From: Cedecea neteri
Lineage (GTDB): Bacteria; Pseudomonadota; Gammaproteobacteria; Enterobacterales; Enterobacteriaceae
Assembly (NCBI RefSeq): GCF_000758305.1
Contig: NZ_CP009458.1
Location: forward strand, 1,984,001 to 2,048,000
DNA: 64,000 bases
Reading direction: 5' to 3'
Positions 63,945-64,000 of the stretch are shown here, piece by piece. The notes beneath the pieces are model-generated. The model saw nothing but the letters and a program-made list of their open reading frames with translations. It had not been told where the DNA came from and ran no database searches. The first letter of the stretch is position 1. Every line of letters begins with the position of its first letter. A program made the position numbers and the translations under genes.

Positions 63945-64000
63945 ATGTCACATCTAAAATATGGATTAGCGCGTTTCGGCTCCCGTCGCCCACGGCGCAA
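63945..64000 (+). CDS. fimD: Type 1 fimbrial outer-membrane usher FimD, partial (5' end only)
   Basis: ATG at 63945 follows a GGAGGG site and opens a frame (MSHLKYGLARFGSRRPRR) that runs off the window. Position after fimC and the basic start before a long signal peptide fit FimD, whose E. coli form also begins MS.L. Only 18 complete codons are present, so identity rests on context. Confidence 0.75.
   Translation, partial: MSHLKYGLARFGSRRPRR

Overview
The window is a piece of chromosome from a member of the Enterobacteriaceae. The 16S gene, the rrn promoter architecture and a long run of genes in the order known from the E. coli 4-6 min region (yaeP-yaeQ-arfB-nlpE-proS-trmO-rcsF-metQIN-gmhB-rrnH-dkgB-yafC/D/E-mltD-gloB-yafS-rnhA-dnaQ-aspV ... 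yafV-fadE-gmhA-yafJ-yafK-dinB-pepD-gpt-frsA-crl-phoE-proBA-thrW) support this. The genus is not resolved from sequence reading alone. A complete hpx purine-catabolism block points to a Klebsiella/Cedecea/Pluralibacter-like relative rather than Escherichia. Gene names rest on recalled similarity to E. coli and Klebsiella proteins, not on a database search.

Layout. 1-8.4 kb: translation rescue and tRNA genes (arfB, proS, trmO), envelope-stress lipoproteins (nlpE, rcsF), the methionine ABC importer metNIQ with a MetJ box, and gmhB. 8.4-13.9 kb: an rRNA operon with P1 and P2 promoters, 16S, spacer tRNA-Glu, 23S, 5S and distal tRNA-Asp. 14-23.4 kb: dkgB, yafC with a divergent MFS exporter, yafD, yafE, mltD, gloB, yafS, rnhA, dnaQ and a second tRNA-Asp. 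23.4-35.9 kb: an accessory metabolic block with an EamA transporter and three adjoining hpx units: hpxC/hpxSAB (uptake, racemisation and hydrolysis of allantoin), hpxWXYZ (oxamate/oxalurate branch) and hpxUJK (regulator, ureidoglycine aminotransferase, allantoate amidohydrolase). No xanthine- or urate-oxidising genes lie here, so the block works from allantoin downward. 36-51.2 kb: core genes yafV to thrW, with a 62-bp tandem repeat array between dinB and pepD.

51.2-57.2 kb: a P4-type integrative island at thrW. After the integrase comes an AT-rich two-gene operon: a Cap4/DUF4297-type nuclease followed by a Rad50/SMC-like ATPase with a central CPAC zinc-hook motif. A perfect LexA-type SOS box lies upstream. 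This is the best candidate in the window for a little-described system: an SOS-linked, Lamassu-like defence or abortive-infection module. Its right flank holds an orphan 77-residue gene, a frameshifted arsR fragment, an IS3-family fragment and a WbuC-type cupin gene. A ~50-bp imperfect direct repeat brackets the segment.

57.4-64 kb: a Ner-like regulator, three small envelope-protein genes without recognised function, a divergent HTH-EAL protein whose EAL site looks degenerate, and the start of a type 1 fimbrial operon (fimA, fimI, fimC, start of fimD). No fimB/fimE recombinase gene or fimS-like inverted repeat is visible upstream of fimA.
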